A stretch of 64,000 bases of DNA, from assembly GCF_900183385.1 (NCBI RefSeq), contig NZ_FXUT01000005.1, positions 1 to 64,000 on the forward strand. Reading direction: 5' to 3'. The notes below the pieces were generated by a model. That model did not search any database and had not been told where the DNA came from. It worked only from the letters and a program-made list of their open reading frames with translations. Position numbers and translations under genes: made by a program. Below, piece after piece: positions 1-10,833 of this stretch. Positions within the stretch are counted from its first letter, which is position 1. Each line of letters begins with the position of its first letter. This DNA comes from Listeria costaricensis (GTDB taxonomy: Bacteria > Bacillota > Bacilli > Lactobacillales > Listeriaceae).

Positions 1-60
1 TTCAGTTTTCAAAGGTCATAAAACCGCGATTTCTAAGCATTCGCTTTTGTTTTTCGCGAC
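1..60 (-). other. Probable rRNA operon leader (5' part)
   Basis: The transcribed region below P2 contains, on the minus strand, GACCTTTGAAAACTGAA. This motif is characteristic of the spacer just ahead of rRNA genes in Bacillales. No rRNA gene body is inside the window, so this is inferred from the leader and the twin promoters. Positions 192-317 hold no gene that I can see. Confidence 0.65.
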
Positions 61-66
61 TTTTAA

Positions 67-95
67 ATCATATCATTTCAACGCTCATCTGTCAA
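67..95 (-). promoter_or_regulatory. rRNA operon promoter P2 (leftward)
   Basis: Minus-strand -35 TTGACA (90-95) is perfect, and -10 TATGAT (67-72) follows after 17 bp. Transcription would start near position 60 and run off the window. The upstream run matches the A/T-rich context of Listeria-type rrn P2 promoters. Confidence 0.8.
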
Positions 96-162
96 CAACT
101 TTTTAAAAGTTTTTTTGACGGCTGTTAGATTCAAAAGTGATGAATCAGTAGCGCCGAGAACT

Positions 163-191
163 AATATACCAAGTTTCTGGAAATAAGTCAA
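163..191 (-). promoter_or_regulatory. rRNA operon promoter P1 (leftward)
   Basis: On the minus strand a -35 TTGACT (186-191) and a -10 TATATT (163-168) are separated by exactly 17 bp. A second promoter lies 96 bp downstream. Tandem sigma-A promoters about 90-100 bp apart are the standard arrangement of rrn operons in Bacillus and Listeria. The promoter points out of the left edge. Confidence 0.75.
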
Positions 192-317
192 CACTATTTA
201 TGCATAAAATTTAAGAAAAATAATCATTTTCTTTTTCCAGCTATATTGATGATAGGCGCTTATCCTCTTATAACAATTGATGTATAAGATATTCATCCAC
301 ACCTTATAGCCCTTTTC

Positions 318-350
318 AGAAAAACTGCCCCGCCAATTTAGCGGAGCAGC
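318..350 (-). terminator. Rho-independent terminator of perR
   Basis: A 9-bp G/C-rich stem (325-333 with 341-349) closes a 7-nt loop. On the minus strand it is followed by a T-tract, 16 bp after the perR stop codon. Confidence 0.8.
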
Positions 351-365
351 CAGATGATTATTCAT

Positions 366-809
366 TTATTTTTGATGTTTGGCTTTACATTCCGGACAGA
401 TGCCGTAAACTTCCAACCGATGCTTATTGATTTCAAAACCTGTGACATGTGCAGCAAAGTGCTCTACTTCGTCAAGTCCCGGATAATGGAAGTCAACTAT
501 TTTTCCACACTCGTTGCAGATGGCGTGATAATGATTGGATGTTGAGAAATCAAATCTACTTGATGAATCGCCATATGTCAACTCTTTGATTAACCCCGCA
601 TCTCGGAAAACACGCAAATTATTATATACTGTCGCTACACTCATATTAGGAAAGTTTCCTTCAAGCGCGCGGTAAATTTCATCTGCGGTTGGATGCGAAT
701 GAGAATTAATTAAGAATTCAAGTATCGCATGACGTTGGGGAGTGATTCGAACTCCGGTTTTTTTTAAGACGTCTATTGCCTCTTTAAGATGAGCATTAGA
801 CACCGTCAT
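366..809 (-). CDS. perR: Fur-family peroxide-responsive repressor PerR
   Basis: This 147-aa Fur-family protein represses oxidative-stress genes and is inactivated when its bound Fe(II) reacts with hydrogen peroxide. The winged-helix part is residues 1-80, including TPQRHAILE. The metal site can be read as His39, Asp87, His93, His95 and Asp106, matching B. subtilis PerR His37/Asp85/His91/His93/Asp104. Two CxxC pairs (98/101 and 138/141) form the structural zinc site. HxH at 93-95 and the overall match favour PerR over Fur or Zur. It is monocistronic with its own terminator. No clear PerR box was found upstream. Confidence 0.93.
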   Translation of the reverse strand: MTVSNAHLKEAIDVLKKTGVRITPQRHAILEFLINSHSHPTADEIYRALEGNFPNMSVATVYNNLRVFRDAGLIKELTYGDSSSRFDFSTSNHYHAICNECGKIVDFHYPGLDEVEHFAAHVTGFEINKHRLEVYGICPECKAKHQK

Positions 810-890
810 GCACTCCTTTCTTAAATAGTAAAAAACTTATCTATCTCCTATATTACAGGAAACCTTGATGGCGTGTCAATATTCCATCTA

Positions 891-1835
891 TTAGTAACCC
901 CTGTGCAAATCCACTTTATTAACAATCGGCAAATTTTGGCGCATCTGTTCAAGACTTGCAAACCAAATGGCAAAACTTCGATCCAGATAGCGTTCTGAAT
1001 GCCCGGAAACGTGCGGGGTAATGGTGACATTTTCTTGTTCCCATAGCGGATGATTGGCTGGTAACGGTTCTTGCTCGAGCACATCTAAATAGAAATGCGC
1101 CATTTTTTTACTGCGGGCCGCTTCGACTAAGGTTTCTAAAGAGACGGCTGGACCTCTGCCAATATTCACAAAAACCGCTGAACGATTTGCTGCTTCAAAA
1201 AAGGCCTGGTCGTAAATATGGTAGGTCTGTTTTGTATTAGGCAGAACGGAAACAAAGAAATCCGCTTCGGCTACTTTCTGAATACCTTCTTTTAGATTGT
1301 AAACTTTCTCAAAGTTGGGACTTTCATGACCGCTCGTATTGATGCCGATGGTCTGCATATCAAAGGCCCGCCCGATTTGCGCAACCTTTTGACCAATTGC
1401 CCCTGTTCCTGCAATTAGGAGCTTTTTACCTGCAAGTTCAGAGACAGGATGCGTACTGTGCCATTCTCTTTCGCGGGACTTTTCTGCGAAATAGGACAAT
1501 TGCTTCACATGATCAAGTAAATAGCCAAAAACATATTCAGCCATTGGGACTGCATGGATCCCTCGAACATTTGAGACGGTGATCGATCGGTTCAAAATAG
1601 CTTCTTTGGGTAAATTATCTACACCTGCTGAGAAAATCATCAGCCATGTCAATCTTTTTGCGCTTGAGATAATTTCATCAGTCAAGCCGCCTCCGTAAGA
1701 AACAATCGTATCCATTTCGGCTAACTTTTCAAACTGTGCCAAATCCTCTGTATAAAATGCTTCGATTTCTGGAAATTTTTCTTGTTGTGCTTGCTTTAAA
1801 TGTGCGGGTATTGGCATGGTAAATACAACTTTCAT
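891..1835 (-). CDS. D-isomer-specific 2-hydroxyacid dehydrogenase
   Basis: An NAD(P)-dependent oxidoreductase of the D-2-hydroxyacid dehydrogenase family, about 314 aa. The Rossmann motif GTGAIGQKVAQIG lies near residue 145. The substrate-binding Arg is in NIGRGP, and the catalytic His is in ITPHVSGH near the C-terminus. The first in-frame codon is a GTG two bases from GGAGG. The ATG at 1835, 8 nt after GGAGG, is the better start. Its substrate cannot be told from sequence. It is divergent from the hemL-like gene. Confidence 0.85.
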   Translation of the reverse strand: MKVVFTMPIPAHLKQAQQEKFPEIEAFYTEDLAQFEKLAEMDTIVSYGGGLTDEIISSAKRLTWLMIFSAGVDNLPKEAILNRSITVSNVRGIHAVPMAEYVFGYLLDHVKQLSYFAEKSREREWHSTHPVSELAGKKLLIAGTGAIGQKVAQIGRAFDMQTIGINTSGHESPNFEKVYNLKEGIQKVAEADFFVSVLPNTKQTYHIYDQAFFEAANRSAVFVNIGRGPAVSLETLVEAARSKKMAHFYLDVLEQEPLPANHPLWEQENVTITPHVSGHSERYLDRSFAIWFASLEQMRQNLPIVNKVDLHRGY

Positions 1836-1974
1836 CTGCACCGCCTCCTTTTTTCCAGTGTATGACTTTTTTTAGAAAACGGCAATTAACTTGTCCTGGT
1901 TGTGCATTGCGAGAATCCTTTTTTTCGCATAGAATGAAAAAGACAGGCTTTATTATGTAGAAGGAGATGGAAAG

Positions 1975-3285
1975 ATGAACTATTCAAAATCTGAAGAACT
2001 TTATGCCGAAGCTACTCAGCATATCGTGGGTGGTGTAAACAGTCCCAGTCGTTCTTATAAGGGCGTTGGTGGCGGCATCCCAGTCACAATGGAGCGTGGT
2101 GAAGGAGCTTATTTCTATGATGTCGATGGTAACAAATATATCGATTATCTGGCAGCATTCGGCCCAATTATTACAGGTTTCGCACATCCGCACATTACAA
2201 AAGCAATTACGCATGCGGCAGAAACAGGTGTTTTATTTGGCACCCCCACTGTTCATGAAGTTACTTTTTCCAAAATGCTGAAAGAGGCAATTCCCTCGCT
2301 GGAAAAAGTTCGCTTTACAAATTCTGGAACTGAAGCCGTGATGACAACGGTTCGTGTGGCGCGTGCCTATACGGGTCGTGATAAGATCATTAAATTCGGC
2401 GGTTCCTATCATGGACACTTTGATTTGGTGCTTGTTGAAGCAGGTTCAGGTCCGTCTACATTAGGCACGCCGGACTCGGCGGGTGTAACGGAAGCGACGG
2501 CTAAAGAGGTTATCACGGTTCCCTTCAATGATTTGGATGCTTTCAAAGAGGCACTCGACGTTTGGGGGAACGAGGTGGCAGCTGTCTTAGTGGAACCGAT
2601 TATTGGGAATTTTGGAATTGTTGGTCCGGAAAAAGGATTCCTGGAAGCGGTCAATGAGCTGACTCATGCGGCCGGGGCACTTGTGATTTATGATGAAGTG
2701 ATTACTGCTTTCCGCTTTATGTATGGTGGCGCGCAAAATTATTTGGGTGTGACGCCTGATCTTACTGCAATGGGCAAAATTATTGGTGGTGGACTGCCGA
2801 TTGGGGCTTATGGCGGTCGGGTCGACATTATGGAGAAAGTGGCGCCGCTTGGACCGGCTTATCAGGCTGGAACGCATGCGGGGAATCCGGCTTCCATTTT
2901 GGCTGGCATCGCTTGTTTGGAAGTTTTGCAAGAAGAGGGTGCATATGAACGGATGGCGGATTTTGGGGAGCAGTTGAAAAACGGGATCTACCAGGCGGCA
3001 GAAAAATATGGTCAGACCATTACGATCAATCAAATTGGTGGTGGCTTGACGGTCTTCTTTACTGACAAGATTATCAAAAATTATGCAGATGCAGAAGCCA
3101 GTGATGGAGTGAAATTCGGTCGATTCTTTAAATTGATGCGCGATTTAGGCATCAACTTGGCACCTTCTAAATTTGAAGCTTGGTTTTTGACAACGGAACA
3201 TACACAGGCGGATATTGATGAGACTCTTCAAGCTGTCAATGAAGCATTTCGCCTGATGTCACTAGATGACAAGGGTCAGAACTAA
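1975..3285 (+). CDS. hemL: Glutamate-1-semialdehyde 2,1-aminomutase (GsaB/HemL2)
   Basis: A PLP enzyme of fold type I, 436 aa, converting glutamate-1-semialdehyde to 5-aminolevulinate in the C5 tetrapyrrole route. Visible signatures are [15 protein letters not shown] (PLP phosphate binding), YDEVIT (Asp to the pyridine nitrogen) and the lysine in [17 protein letters not shown]. Length is normal for the family. The Shine-Dalgarno GAAGGAG is 7 nt from ATG. It is outside a hem operon, so it is probably the second, stand-alone copy common in Bacillales. Confidence 0.9.
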   Translation: MNYSKSEELYAEATQHIVGGVNSPSRSYKGVGGGIPVTMERGEGAYFYDVDGNKYIDYLAAFGPIITGFAHPHITKAITHAAETGVLFGTPTVHEVTFSKMLKEAIPSLEKVRFTNSGTEAVMTTVRVARAYTGRDKIIKFGGSYHGHFDLVLVEAGSGPSTLGTPDSAGVTEATAKEVITVPFNDLDAFKEALDVWGNEVAAVLVEPIIGNFGIVGPEKGFLEAVNELTHAAGALVIYDEVITAFRFMYGGAQNYLGVTPDLTAMGKIIGGGLPIGAYGGRVDIMEKVAPLGPAYQAGTHAGNPASILAGIACLEVLQEEGAYERMADFGEQLKNGIYQAAEKYGQTITINQIGGGLTVFFTDKIIKNYADAEASDGVKFGRFFKLMRDLGINLAPSKFEAWFLTTEHTQADIDETLQAVNEAFRLMSLDDKGQN

Positions 3286-3357
3286 CATCTTCTAAGCAGA
3301 GCATGTATAATGGAACTAACCAAAAAGATCGCTAAATAGAGAAAGGAATTACCTACT

Positions 3358-4452
3358 ATGAAATTTGGAGCTCGGATAGTCAAAACCGGGATTGCGATCA
3401 GCCTGGCACTTTTTATCGCCCAGCTTTTCCATTCTCCTTCGCCATCGCTTGCAGGTATTTCCGCAGTCTTTGCGATACAGCCTTCCATTTATCGTTCATA
3501 TTTAACGATTCTTGAGCGGGCACAGGGGAATGTCATTGGAGCACTCATCGCGATTATATTCGGACTTTTTATTGGCAACGATTTTATTTTGATCGGCGTT
3601 GCTTCCATTTTGTGCGTGGCACTGCTCATTCAACTGAAACTGGAAAATACAATTGGGCTTGCGGTTGTGACACTGGTCATCGTAATGGATTCACCGGGGA
3701 ATGATTTCCTTGAAGTCGCGCTGATCCGGTTCGGCACGATCATGCTGGGTCTTGTTGCTGCGTTTATTGTCAATTTAATTTTTATTCCGCCGAAATATGA
3801 AGTTTCCCTTTTTCAAACGATCTATCATACCAACACGGAGATCATGAAATGGATTAAGCTGAATTTACGTCATGCAGCGGACTTCCCGCTTTTGAAAAAG
3901 GATATGGAATGGATGCAAAAGCAAATCGCCCAAACGCGCAACACGTATCAGCTTTATCAGGAAGAGCGGACAATTTTCAAAAAAAATGCCGATCCAAAAG
4001 CGCGCAAGCTGGCCGTTTACAGACAGATGATTCAATGCTCGCAGAAAGCCTACGAACTGCTGAAAATCCAGCATCGTTATGAAAATGACTATCTGCTTCT
4101 GCCAGCTGAGAAACAAGAATTAATCCGGCAGCAGGTCGATTATTTGACCGATAAGCATGAACAGCTTCTCTTAGCTTATATTGACAAGGTCTCCATCAAC
4201 ATCGAGTATGTGGAGGATCATATTAAAGAGGACCCCAAAGAATTGCTGGAACTCTTTTTAAGCGAGATGGAAATGCGGGATTTAGCGGTGGAAAATGAGG
4301 ATGAAATGGATCCCTATCACCTCATGCGGATTGTTGCCAGTATATTTGCCTATCAGGAAACGATCGATTACTTGGAAAAGCTGATCCACAGTTTCAAGCT
4401 GCGGCATAAAGAAGCGAATAAGATTGACATTAGCGTAACTGAAAACAAATAA
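3358..4452 (+). CDS. Aromatic acid exporter / FUSC-like membrane protein
   Basis: A 364-aa inner-membrane protein. The first ~150 residues hold about five hydrophobic segments in the pattern of the ArAE_1/DUF939 family. The remaining 200 residues are a charged, helical cytoplasmic domain. Relatives are annotated as putative aromatic-acid exporters, but the substrate is unproven. It lies 72 bp after hemL in the same direction and is followed by a strong bidirectional terminator, so the two may be co-transcribed. Confidence 0.7.
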   Translation: MKFGARIVKTGIAISLALFIAQLFHSPSPSLAGISAVFAIQPSIYRSYLTILERAQGNVIGALIAIIFGLFIGNDFILIGVASILCVALLIQLKLENTIGLAVVTLVIVMDSPGNDFLEVALIRFGTIMLGLVAAFIVNLIFIPPKYEVSLFQTIYHTNTEIMKWIKLNLRHAADFPLLKKDMEWMQKQIAQTRNTYQLYQEERTIFKKNADPKARKLAVYRQMIQCSQKAYELLKIQHRYENDYLLLPAEKQELIRQQVDYLTDKHEQLLLAYIDKVSINIEYVEDHIKEDPKELLELFLSEMEMRDLAVENEDEMDPYHLMRIVASIFAYQETIDYLEKLIHSFKLRHKEANKIDISVTENK

Positions 4453-4454
4453 AA

Positions 4455-4498
4455 AAACAGGTATCTGCTCCTTTGATGAACAGATACCTGTTTTTTTA
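4455..4498. terminator. Bidirectional Rho-independent terminator
   Basis: A 10-bp perfect stem (4458-4467 with 4481-4490) is flanked by an A-run on the left and a T-run on the right. It serves both the rightward membrane-protein gene and the leftward DUF402 gene. Confidence 0.9.
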
Positions 4499-5023
4499 AC
4501 GGTATTCTTTGTACTTTTCGTACCAGATATCGATATAGTCTTTTGAAAAAGGACCTTTTTTATCGAGAATCCAGTGACTGAGGATGTCAACTTGATGGCG
4601 CAAAATGCGATCGATAGAATCAGGATATTTCATCTGTCTGCGATGCTGCTCATATTCCCCTTCGTCAAGCAGGTGGAAGCGGCCATCTGGAAAAACTTTG
4701 ATATCAAGATCATAATCAATATACTTGATTGCCTCTTCATCAACAGCAAATGGGGTGCCCAGATTGCAATAATGATAAAGACCATCTTCGCGAATCATGG
4801 ATATGACGTTAAACCAGTAATCACTATGGAAATAGCAGATTGCTGGCTCGCGAGTGACCCATTTTCTGCCATCTGATTCGACGACAAGTGTATGATCGTT
4901 TCCTCCGATAATCACGTTTTCGCTTGCTTTTAATACAATTGTTTTCTTCCAAGTACGATGAAGTTTACCGTTATGTTTATAGCTTTTGATTTGTACGATT
5001 TCTTTTTCCTTAGGCAGGTACAT
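4496..5023 (-). CDS. DUF402 family protein (YgaC-like)
   Basis: A 175-aa soluble protein of the DUF402 family (YgaC/YtqA type), with the conserved stretch [24 protein letters not shown]. Related proteins hydrolyse nucleoside di/triphosphates; this follows from family knowledge only. It overlaps the terminator by a few bases and has its own promoter. Confidence 0.8.
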   Translation of the reverse strand: MYLPKEKEIVQIKSYKHNGKLHRTWKKTIVLKASENVIIGGNDHTLVVESDGRKWVTREPAICYFHSDYWFNVISMIREDGLYHYCNLGTPFAVDEEAIKYIDYDLDIKVFPDGRFHLLDEGEYEQHRRQMKYPDSIDRILRHQVDILSHWILDKKGPFSKDYIDIWYEKYKEYR

Positions 5024-5070
5024 CCTCTATCCTACTTTCTTCATGTACTTCAATACCGGGTTCATCGTAT

Positions 5071-5099
5071 ATTATAACACATGAATGGAAAGAGGTGAA
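5071..5099 (-). promoter_or_regulatory. Sigma-A promoter for the DUF402 gene
   Basis: On the minus strand, TTCACC (5094-5099) is followed after 17 bp by TATAAT (5071-5076), with TGT just before it (an extended -10). It lies 48 bp upstream of the ATG. Confidence 0.65.
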
Positions 5100-5127
5100 A
5101 ATATTACACTGTTCCATTTTAAAACCT

Positions 5128-6973
<1,846 letters not shown>

Positions 6974-7186
6974 TTTCTCACCGTAATTCTCATAGTTTTT
7001 TAATGTGTAGTTGTGCGCAATGTGTAGTATAATTGATACAGGGAATAGATGAATAAGCAAGACTTTTTGAGTCCTGTTCCATTGTACTTAAAAAATCTTG
7101 TGTTGGGCAATGATTTGCTCAAATTCATCCCTGTTCATCAATTGTGACAATCATCAAGTTGTGAAACATTCAGAGGAGGAAGGCTT

Positions 7187-8167
7187 TTGGACACTGGCAC
7201 TCACGTCGTTATGGGGATTGCACTCGGGGCGCTCGCTACGATTGATCCCGTTGTTGCAAGTAGTTCACACGCCGCGGTCGGTATTATGACGGCGACGATT
7301 ATTGGTTCTCAGATTCCAGACGTTGATACTGTATTAAAACTTAAAAACAATGCGGACTATATCCGCAATCATCGCGGGATTACACATTCCATGCCGATGC
7401 TTGCTATTTGGCCGCTACTCATCTCATCTGTACTTTACCTGTTCTTTCCGCAAGCAACCTTTTTACACTTATTGTTATGGAGCTTTATCGCGGTTGGACT
7501 GCACATTTTCGTAGATATCTTTAATGCCTACGGAACACAGGCGATCAGGCCGTTCAAGGATACTTGGGTGGCATTCGGGTTCATCAACACATTCGACTGG
7601 TTTATTTTCGGCTCGCATGTGGTGGCCATTGTACTTTGGCTGTTAGGTGCTCCGGCTGGGCCAACATTCTTCACACTCTACGGCATTTTAGTTTTCTACT
7701 ATCTTGCAAGATTTATTACGCAGCGAATGATTCGGCGCGTTGTTCTCAATCTGATTCCAGATGCGGAGGAAGTGATTATTGCTTCAACAATCCATTTCTT
7801 CCAGTGGCGCGTGGCTGTTACAACGAAGGAACATTATTATGTGGGTCGGGCTTTCAAGCGAAACATTTCCATCTATGAAAAATTTGATCGTCTGCCTGTT
7901 CCAGATAATGAAATCATTCGAGCTGCTAAAAAAGACAAGAATCTGGCCGCTTTTGTTTCTTTCTCAAAAGTGTATAACTGGCGGATCGAGGAAAAGATGG
8001 ATGCCACCTATGTGACATTTACTGATCTGAGATACCGAAGCAATGGGCATTACCCATTTGTTGCCGTCGTTCGTTTAGATGATGATTTAAATATCCTGTC
8101 ATCGAATACCGGGTGGATTTTCTCTACAGAAAAATTGCAGAAAAAGCTCATCCCGGCGGCTGTCTAA
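7187..8167 (+). CDS. yfhP: Membrane-bound metal-dependent hydrolase YfhP (DUF457)
   Basis: A 326-aa protein with four or five membrane segments and the LexA-binding/inner-membrane metal-hydrolase signature. The motifs are MDTGTHVVMG at the start, SQIPDVD near 45 and HRGITHS near 65, which supply His/Asp metal ligands. It starts at TTG, 5 nt after GAGGAAGG; no better ATG is in frame. The family is widespread in Bacillales and its substrate is unknown. Transcribed alone and away from mutY. Confidence 0.8.
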   Translation: MDTGTHVVMGIALGALATIDPVVASSSHAAVGIMTATIIGSQIPDVDTVLKLKNNADYIRNHRGITHSMPMLAIWPLLISSVLYLFFPQATFLHLLLWSFIAVGLHIFVDIFNAYGTQAIRPFKDTWVAFGFINTFDWFIFGSHVVAIVLWLLGAPAGPTFFTLYGILVFYYLARFITQRMIRRVVLNLIPDAEEVIIASTIHFFQWRVAVTTKEHYYVGRAFKRNISIYEKFDRLPVPDNEIIRAAKKDKNLAAFVSFSKVYNWRIEEKMDATYVTFTDLRYRSNGHYPFVAVVRLDDDLNILSSNTGWIFSTEKLQKKLIPAAV

Positions 8168-8171
8168 CTTT

Positions 8172-8228
8172 TATCTCATAACAAAAAAAGTCCAAGTATC
8201 GCAAGTAGCGATGCTTGGGCTTTTCTTT
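8172..8228. terminator. Bidirectional Rho-independent terminator
   Basis: A long stem of about 14 bp with few mismatches lies between convergent yfhP and the dUTPase gene. It has A- and T-runs on both sides. Confidence 0.88.
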
Positions 8229-8688
8229 ATTTACCGGTACTGCCGACGCCGCCAATTCGCGCTTCATTTTGTACGCAATCTTCGTCTGCCACAAGATATT
8301 TACTAAAAATCCCTTGGGCGATCCGCTCGCCTGCACCAATTTCTACAGGGGCTGCGGTTATGTTTTTCATTGCGATGCCAATATTGCCGTCATTTCCGGG
8401 GTTACTGTAATAGGAAGAATCAATAATGCCGGTCGAGTTTGATAAGATGAGTCCTCGTTTAATTCCGATGGACGAGCGCACAAAGATGCTCAGCACTTCA
8501 TCTTCCAGCATATAGGCTTTGATGTCCGTCCAGAAAACATGTTGTTCGCCCGGTGCAAGTATGGCCGTTTCATTGGAGAAAAAATCATAGCCGGCTGAGC
8601 CTTTATCCCCTCTTACAGGAAGCTGTACAGTTTCTTCAGGAAATTTGCGTTGTGATGGTGTAACGATTTCAAATCCTCTTTGTTTCAT
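8227..8688 (-). CDS. dut: Trimeric dUTP diphosphatase
   Basis: Hydrolyses dUTP to dUMP and pyrophosphate. All five dUTPase motifs are readable in 153 aa: SAGYDFFS, RSSIGIKRGL, TGIIDSSYY, GERIAQGIF and RIGGVGSTGK. The catalytic Asp is in motif 3. Length and motif spacing fit the YosS/YncF-type enzymes of Bacillales. It overlaps the upstream yfhJ-like gene by 4 bp, forming recX-yfhJ-dut. Confidence 0.92.
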   Translation of the reverse strand: MKQRGFEIVTPSQRKFPEETVQLPVRGDKGSAGYDFFSNETAILAPGEQHVFWTDIKAYMLEDEVLSIFVRSSIGIKRGLILSNSTGIIDSSYYSNPGNDGNIGIAMKNITAAPVEIGAGERIAQGIFSKYLVADEDCVQNEARIGGVGSTGK

Positions 8689-8927
8689 TTTTTGTCCTCA
8701 CTTTTCTTTTTAGGTTCTAAATGATGCAGCTTGTCGCCATGAATGGCAATTTGTTTTTTGACATAGTCATAGGCGTATTCCTCGCCTCGATATGGATAGC
8801 CAGCTTTCGCATAGGAACTTTCAAAATCGCTCCACAAGGATTCAATCCATAAAAGCGCCTGTTCTTCACTAAGCGCCGGATTTTTTTCTAAAAGCAGGGC
8901 TGTGAGTTCTTCAATATAACGATTCAT
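8685..8927 (-). CDS. YfhJ/WVELL family small protein
   Basis: An 80-aa soluble protein with the signature ALLWIESLWSDFESSYAKAG, recognisable as the WVELL-type motif of YfhJ. Function is unknown. It is translationally coupled on both sides by 4-bp overlaps with recX and dut, so it probably belongs with that operon. Confidence 0.72.
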   Translation of the reverse strand: MNRYIEELTALLLEKNPALSEEQALLWIESLWSDFESSYAKAGYPYRGEEYAYDYVKKQIAIHGDKLHHLEPKKKSEDKK

Positions 8928-9733
8928 TCTTCCTCTCCCCCAAACCGAATTTCATGCTCACTGATGTAAGAGATAATCGTATCATAAGAAAAGCCTTTTT
9001 GCATCAATGATTGGATGATTTTTTGTTTTTGCTTGGCTGGCTCAAAGCGGGCATTCTTGCGGAGCAGCTTGTCGAACTGTCCACTTAACAGGTCCTCTTC
9101 GTCGCGCGGGGCTTCTTGGATGACTTTCCCCGCCAGGCTTTTGGCCGTCTCAGCTGGATAGCCTTTTTGCATCAGTTCAGTCGTGATTTTGCTGGTAAGC
9201 CGATGCCCTGTCAGTGATTTGCTACGTCGTAAAATTTTTTGTGCCAGCTTTTGACCGTTTTCTTCCAGACTTTTTTGACTGTATGCTTCCAGTGCTCGTT
9301 CGATCTCTTCTCGTGTAATCCCTTTTTCGATCAGCTCACGTTCGATTTGACCGGGGCCTTTTTGCGTGGTATTGATTTGCGTACGTGTATAAAGCAGGGC
9401 AAATTCCTGGTCATTCACATAGGACATTTCACTGAGCTTTTGGAGTACCTGCTGAATGACCGCACTTGAAAACTCATATTTGCGCAAATACTGGCGAATT
9501 TCTTTTTCAGAACGGATTCTGCTTGAAAGGAAATGGATCGCGCGGTTGAGTGCTTGGCGGCTTGTATCCGCTGCTTCTACTTTTGCTAGAAATTCTTCTG
9601 TAACTTCCTTATCTTTAAGAAGTTGAAAACGCGCCAGTACCTCTTCATCCACACTTAATCGGTACTCACCGTCAATATAAAGATTATAGCGCTCCTGATT
9701 GCGCTTGCCTTGACTGATGGATGTAATTTTCAT
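8924..9733 (-). CDS. recX: Regulatory protein RecX
   Basis: A 269-aa modulator of RecA filaments. It is made almost wholly of three-helix repeats, with the motif LRKYEFSSAVIQQVLQKL near residue 83 and the typical R-x-K-G-P-G-QIERELIEKGI near 125. Long RecX proteins of this size are normal in Bacillales. A clear AAGGAGG stands 8 nt before the ATG. First gene of recX-yfhJ-dut. Confidence 0.9.
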   Translation of the reverse strand: MKITSISQGKRNQERYNLYIDGEYRLSVDEEVLARFQLLKDKEVTEEFLAKVEAADTSRQALNRAIHFLSSRIRSEKEIRQYLRKYEFSSAVIQQVLQKLSEMSYVNDQEFALLYTRTQINTTQKGPGQIERELIEKGITREEIERALEAYSQKSLEENGQKLAQKILRRSKSLTGHRLTSKITTELMQKGYPAETAKSLAGKVIQEAPRDEEDLLSGQFDKLLRKNARFEPAKQKQKIIQSLMQKGFSYDTIISYISEHEIRFGGEEE

Positions 9734-9823
9734 ATTTGAACCTCCTTTTTCTATCGATACCTCAAAGAAGCGTTTTAAGACGAGCTGAAAGGGAATAAGC
9801 TAAAAGAAATGAGGTGATCTTAC

Positions 9824-10729
9824 ATGAACATTTTGCTCGCAGGCGGCACGGGTTTTATCGGTAGCCATCTGGTTCATGACTTTGAAAAGCAGACAGACCA
9901 TATCTATATTTTAACACGCCACAAGCAGAAAGATTACGCAAATGTCCATTTTATTGAATGGCTACAGGAAGACGTGCCTCTGCCTGACCTCTCTCCTTAC
10001 GAAATTGATGCTGTGATCAATCTGGCTGGTACCTCTTTGTCAGAAGGACGCTGGACAGCGGAGCGAAAACGTGAGATTGTCACAAGTCGGATTACTGCCA
10101 CATCCGCTCTCACGGCAATGCTCAGAAAACTCGAAACCAAGCCTCAGGTACTCTTGAACGCTAGCGCCATTGGGATCTATCCACCCTCTCGTTCTGCGAT
10201 TTATCTGGATACGGAAATTTGTGAGAAGGATTATGATTTCCTCGGACGGACGGTCATTGAATGGGAAAAAACGGCCAGTGAGCTGACCCACTACGGTATG
10301 CGGGTCGTCTATCTGCGATTTGGCATGATTCTCGGGACAGACGGCGGCGGCTTTCCATTATTTGAAAAGACCTTTCAAAGTTTTCTTGGTGGGCGCTATG
10401 GAAATGGCAGGCAGTGGTATTCTTGGATTCATATAGAGGATGTCGTTCGAGCGGTGAATTTTATTTTACAAACGCCGGAACTTAGCGGTGGAATCAACAT
10501 AACGGCGCCGCATCCCGTTCAGCAGAAAAAATTTGCTGACTTACTGGCGAAAAAACTTCACCGCCCTTCCAAACTGCCCATCCCTAAAGCCGCACTCAAA
10601 CTGGCACTCGGGGAAAAAGCCCAGCTCGTTCTTGCCGGGCAGCGTGCCTATCCTGAGAAACTTTTAAGCCACCATTTTGAATTTCAGTTTCCTACATTAA
10701 GCGAAGCCTTGGATGATTTGCTTGAATAG
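9824..10729 (+). CDS. yfhF: TIGR01777 NAD-dependent epimerase YfhF
   Basis: A 301-aa extended SDR of the YfcH/YfhF (TIGR01777) type. It shows GGTGFIGSHLVHDF at residues 6-19, NLAGTSLSEGRWT at 67-79 and a C-terminal DUF1731-like segment ending in LSEALDDLL. Its substrate is unknown. It is divergent from recX with a 90-bp gap. Confidence 0.87.
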   Translation: MNILLAGGTGFIGSHLVHDFEKQTDHIYILTRHKQKDYANVHFIEWLQEDVPLPDLSPYEIDAVINLAGTSLSEGRWTAERKREIVTSRITATSALTAMLRKLETKPQVLLNASAIGIYPPSRSAIYLDTEICEKDYDFLGRTVIEWEKTASELTHYGMRVVYLRFGMILGTDGGGFPLFEKTFQSFLGGRYGNGRQWYSWIHIEDVVRAVNFILQTPELSGGINITAPHPVQQKKFADLLAKKLHRPSKLPIPKAALKLALGEKAQLVLAGQRAYPEKLLSHHFEFQFPTLSEALDDLLE

Positions 10730-10750
10730 CCGTATTATTTTCCAAGGAAT

Positions 10751-10817
10751 AAAGAACCAGGAATTGGGCAGTCTCCATTTTAAGAATGGCTGTATGGCTC
10801 AATTTCTGGTTCTTTTT
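10751..10817. terminator. Bidirectional Rho-independent terminator
   Basis: A long outer stem (AAAGAACCAG... paired with ...CTGGTTCTTT) encloses a second small hairpin. It separates convergent yfhF and the 557-aa protein gene. Confidence 0.88.
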
Positions 10818-10833
10818 ATTGGACGGGGTCCCT

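Noticed and set aside
810-890. A PerR box autoregulating perR
   Set aside because: No 7-1-7 inverted repeat close to the TTATAAT consensus could be found by eye.
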